Source: Albula goreensis
Lineage: Eukaryota; Chordata; Actinopteri; Albuliformes; Albulidae
Length of the DNA stretch: 64,000 nt
Assembly: GCA_022829145.1 (NCBI GenBank)
Contig: CM040753.1
Coordinates: 8,660,884 to 8,724,883 of the forward strand
Direction of reading: 5' to 3'
Below, in pieces: positions 60,512 to 64,000 of the stretch; within the stretch, counting starts at the first letter, position 1; each line of letters begins with the position of its first letter. Below the pieces are notes generated by a model. The model searched no databases. It had not been told where the DNA came from and saw nothing but the letters and a program-made list of their open reading frames with translations. A program made the translations under genes and the position numbers.

Positions 60512-62390
60512 ATCTGTCCGAATGTATAACTGGTATTTCTGCTTGGTTGTGCATGGGCCGGGTGGGCAGTTTCAGCCACTGATCCCAAGCTGTGTCAAAC
60601 CCAGCTTCGTGAGCCGAGCTCCTGGATGTGAGAGCGTGAGTAAGGCCAGGGTGTATCTGTGCCGCGATCTCATTCTCTTCCTGTTCCAATCCTGTAGGGT
60701 GACTTTTTTAAATTATTTTAAGAAGTTTTTGAAAGTTTTCATGCACACAGCGACCCCATCCCGCTGACATGGCTATGTGGGCCGGAGCAGGGGGGCCTCT
60801 GTGATTTGGGTGATGCTTGCTGTGTGCCTTCGTAAAACCATGCATTATGAGCTCCCATCTCCCCACGGTGCCAGATAAAGCATTGAAAGCATCTCAGACT
60901 AATAATTCTGTTTGGGATGGAGATATTTACAAGGTAACAAGGTTTTCAGAATTTCAAAATATGTGTTTTGGGATTGCCAAGTGTTTTGAGATTTCAGCTT
61001 CTGAATGATGGAGCTTTGACGAAAAGATGTGATCCTAAACAAAACCTCTTCCTAGCTGAGTTGCCCTAATGCTTTTCTGGAACAAAAAAAACAAGTCCCA
61101 TGACTGCCAACCTCATAATTTAAGTAGAGCATGTTCTTTCCAGTGAATGTTGTACTGTTGAAAATATGTTTCTGTGCAAAAATAGCTGTACTTAGAACTT
61201 CTCTGATATCCCACTCAGCTTACCCTATATTTCACATCTGTTTTTTTTTTCTCTTTCTCTTATATTGGTGTGCATCGTAAATAGACACGTGTATCCGCAT
61301 ACTATTGTAAATGGCCTAGTCCACATAATTTGGAAGTCTGAATGTGTCAACATCAAACAGTTCTTTAATTGCCGCTGAATCATACTTAGTGCGGAGTGTG
61401 GAATCGGAAGAGGGATATTATGAGCTGTCAGTTTGTATTTATTGCAATTTTGCTTTGGGATTTTTCTAAATGAAATTGGATCAGGCCAGACCGGAGAAGG
61501 AGTAGGAATTTAAGCACCTTATCATGACCCTCAGTTACACACTTTCATATCCAGTTGCACTCCTCATTCCTTGTTTTTGACGTGTTGTGTCAACATAAAT
61601 ATGTGGTGATACATTTCTTAGACATTCGTAGTAGATCCCTGTACAGCATGAAGGGTAAAAAAAAAAATCTTATTTTCCTTTTTTCACAAAAGCTTTCTTT
61701 TTTTTATAACAGTGATTATGAAATCAAGTTAATTAAACTATGGCCCTGCTCAGCATCTGATGTTAGCCGAGTGCTCATTCTTGTCTTCCGCAAAAGAAAT
61801 AAAAAATAATTATGAAGCTTGTGTTCCTCCAACCACGTTGAAAGAATAGTGGAGCTTCTAAGCAGTGCTGAGATCCTCTCTCATTTCTCTTCCCCCCCTC
61901 CTTCCTCTCTGCAGTCAGGCTGCTGCTTTAAGTGGCTCCCAAGCGGCCAGCGTCTGAAACTTATGACTAGCCATGTCTTCAAACATCACCAGGCAACCAA
62001 AGCATGACAGAATGACAGATAGTCCTTTCAATATATAGTGACAAACAAATTAGTGCAAAGATGCTTCTCGCTGCATACCAGATGTGTCGGGCTCCATCGT
62101 ATGGAACAGGCAATGAAAAACTGTCCACGTCCCATCTGTGCTTCCTGTGACCATCGGTGCAATAATCCCTGCTCACCAAAGTAGTGTAAACACGCTCCCT
62201 GATTATATATGTAATGACGGGAACCGTAAAAATGCAAAAAGGAAAATAGGTTCCATTTGTGGGACTTTCTGAATCAGGGAGAGCTGGAAACGCCAGCATG
62301 GCTGAGCGAGGTTTGAAAAAGTGCCTTCAGCACCCAGTGGTGATGGAGGATAGAAATGTGCACATCAGCTGGATAAAAAAGCCATTTCCT
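60512..62390. other. Non-coding sequence with possible regulatory blocks
   Basis: The 135-codon + frame at 60360-60767 has no domain. Complex blocks at about 60820-61030, 61300-61500 and 62040-62300 (the last with CpGs) resemble conserved non-coding sequence but are unproven. A C/T-rich tract lies near 61887-61910. Confidence 0.4.
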
Positions 62391-62395
62391 TTATT

Positions 62396-62426
<31 letters not shown>

Positions 62427-62447
62427 GTATTATTATTATTATTATTC
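62391..62447. repeat. (TTA)n microsatellite
   Basis: About 19 triplets with two TAG variants. Confidence 0.96.
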
Positions 62448-62728
62448 AATGTAGGAGTCTGTTCAGTTTATGCCAATGTCCAAGCGTAAAATTTATAATT
62501 TCATATGTTTCATATATCCATAAAATGTAGCAGGATATGCAACATTTAAAGCTATTTGCAAATGAAATAATTATATATGTATTTTTTATTTTGTTTCCAC
62601 ATTGTTGATGATTGACATATGGCTGTGCTTTCACTTGGATTCCGAATCACTGTATCAAAAAGAGTGCATGGCTAGCCAGCGGCCTTTTCAGCCCCTCCCT
62701 CAGCTTTTTCCATTCAATAACTCCCCCC

Positions 62729-62729
<1 letters not shown>
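62448..62729. other. Non-coding, AT-rich sequence
   Basis: Nothing recognised. Confidence 0.5.

Positions 62730-62786
<57 letters not shown>
62730..62786. repeat. (CA)n microsatellite, 57 bp
   Basis: About 28 perfect CA units. The 151-codon minus-strand frame, the longest in the window, runs through it and is not a gene. Confidence 0.97.
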
Positions 62787-62787
<1 letters not shown>

Positions 62788-63173
62788 CCTTGGCGTGTTT
62801 TCCCCGCCACTCACCTGCATGGCAGGAAGGGAAGTGTAAGTGTTGCGTAGGGAAGTTAATCTTCCCTCCCTCTCTGGCAGCCATCCAACGCTTCCCCACA
62901 CCCGCAGATTAGATGGTGTGAGCAGCGTGACAGTGGTCAGTCCGGTCTTGTCCGTGTGCCCTGACACATGGCGGAGGAGAGAGGTCAGAGTGGGGCTGAG
63001 CAGGATTGGGGAGGCAGCGGGAACAAAGCGCGTGTCTGCTGTGTAGGAGTATCGAGTGCAAACCTGTCTCACAGACCATACTATTCTTATCCTGCCAACC
63101 ACACATCTACTCTGACGTAGTCAACGCCACGCTTTAGATAGAGGCAACCTTCATTTCCGTCATGCCCAGATTC
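62787..63173. other. Non-coding sequence, GC-richer
   Basis: CpG-bearing complex sequence at about 62920-63050. Frames on both strands lack domains. Confidence 0.45.
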
Positions 63174-63247
63174 TTTAACTTGTCTCTGAAATGGCATCAC
63201 GGTTATATTTCTTAAAAGCAGCTGGATACCTGGAAAATGGAGGAAGA
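63174..63247 (+). repeat. Duplicated 75-bp segment, copy B
   Basis: Partner of 60437-60511, 2.7 kb downstream in direct orientation. It shares TTTAACTTGTCTC, AATGGCAT, AGCTGGATACC-like and GGAAGA blocks. Neither copy encodes a plausible common peptide. Confidence 0.75.
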
Positions 63248-64000
63248 GTGAAAAATTGCATCGGTCGATCTTGCTGGAACACCTGTTATGGTATTGGACT
63301 TGCTCTCTGTATGTTTTCACATTTTGTAAGTTTTGAGTGTGAGTGGACCTCTCTTTTGTCTGATTTACACACACAGTTAAATACTGTTACATACTTTCCA
63401 TACCTGATAAGATCATCTGTAAACCTCACACAAGATAATATTTCACTTTTATGTCCTGTACATTGAAAATAAGGTAATTACACCTGAAATACCTTCTAGT
63501 GCCAGTAACAAATAATGCCCCTTCACCTGCAAATCTATTCTGGGGAGAATTTTATATATCTCTGTGTCGCAAATCAAATCATCATGTAGATATTCAGTAG
63601 AAAACATTGCCTGCCATGCATTAAATCTGTCATTTATTGCTGAAAAATTGTGATCGATGGACTCTTTATACACATACTGCAGAAACAGAAAGAATCAGTT
63701 TAGTATGTGTGGCTGCACAGGATTATTCTAGCAGTCAGTAGGAAAGCAGTCGATGCAGGGGGGAAACAATGAGAGTTCAGCACCCTTCTCTGGAAAGTTT
63801 TATTCAAGACCTTAAAAGCAGTGAAAGAGAATGACAAAGTCATCAGAGAGCAGCCTACATTGGCGTCAAATAAAAAAAAGAAATGCAAAATTTATTTTTC
63901 TACTTTGACACTCTACATTATATTGGGCTCGACTTTTACTGCAAAAAGCTTTATCTTGTAGCCCTTATATCGTATTTTTGCTTTTCTTTAAGCGCTTGAA
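63248..64000. other. Non-coding sequence
   Basis: AT-rich; short frames only. Nothing recognised up to the window edge. Confidence 0.5.

Noticed and set aside
60360-60767. 135-codon + strand frame overlapping duplicated copy A
   Set aside because: The partner copy at 63174 is not open in the same frame and no domain is visible.
62647-63102. Longest open frame (151 codons, minus strand)
   Set aside because: It runs through the (CA)n tract, giving a valine/cysteine repeat, and has no domain or conserved start context.

Overview
This window looks like vertebrate, most likely ray-finned fish, nuclear DNA. The evidence is AT-leaning composition, very many (CA/TG)n, (GA/TC)n and AT-rich triplet microsatellites, and four decayed tRNA-derived SINE copies. 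Their tail matches the well-known fish type (consensus roughly 'TCTGGATAAGAGCGTCTGC') and their middle matches the 'CTTAACCTG...CAGCTGTATAAATG' type. I recognise that SINE family from memory; no search was run.

I find no protein-coding gene, tRNA, rRNA, known microRNA or identifiable coding exon. No open frame exceeds 151 codons. The longest are either chance readings or run through microsatellites, and none shows a domain, a signal peptide or a convincing acceptor/donor pair. The window therefore fits a gene desert or the inside of a very large intron.

Layout. Decayed SINEs lie at 1080-1289 (-), 6010-6203 (+), 33507-33721 (+) and 44245-44390 (-). Possible MITE-like elements sharing a GATTCAATCA-type terminal repeat lie at 9830-10037 and 15251-15382. 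A separate 177-bp inverted-repeat element is at 25280-25456, and a perfect 15-bp-stem hairpin is at 25762-25806. A 58-bp minisatellite of about nine units is at 36103-36621. A pair of direct, about 80% identical 75-bp segments lies at 60437-60511 and 63174-63247. CpG-rich patches are at 21640-22080 and 38935-39110, the second followed by a strong G-quadruplex motif at 39220-39251. Microsatellites punctuate the rest.

Between these lie many high-complexity stretches with homeodomain-like TAAT cores, retained CpGs and no repeats (for example 1555-1709, 3060-3265, 8880-9190, 31311-31600, 39280-39450, 40150-40480). Their texture resembles the conserved non-coding elements that surround developmental regulator genes. 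Conservation cannot be seen in a single sequence, so every 'candidate regulatory' entry is an inference with low confidence and needs a cross-species alignment. I cannot name the neighbouring gene. I did not find a new multi-gene system; the most unusual objects are the minisatellite, the perfect hairpin and the duplicated 75-bp segment.
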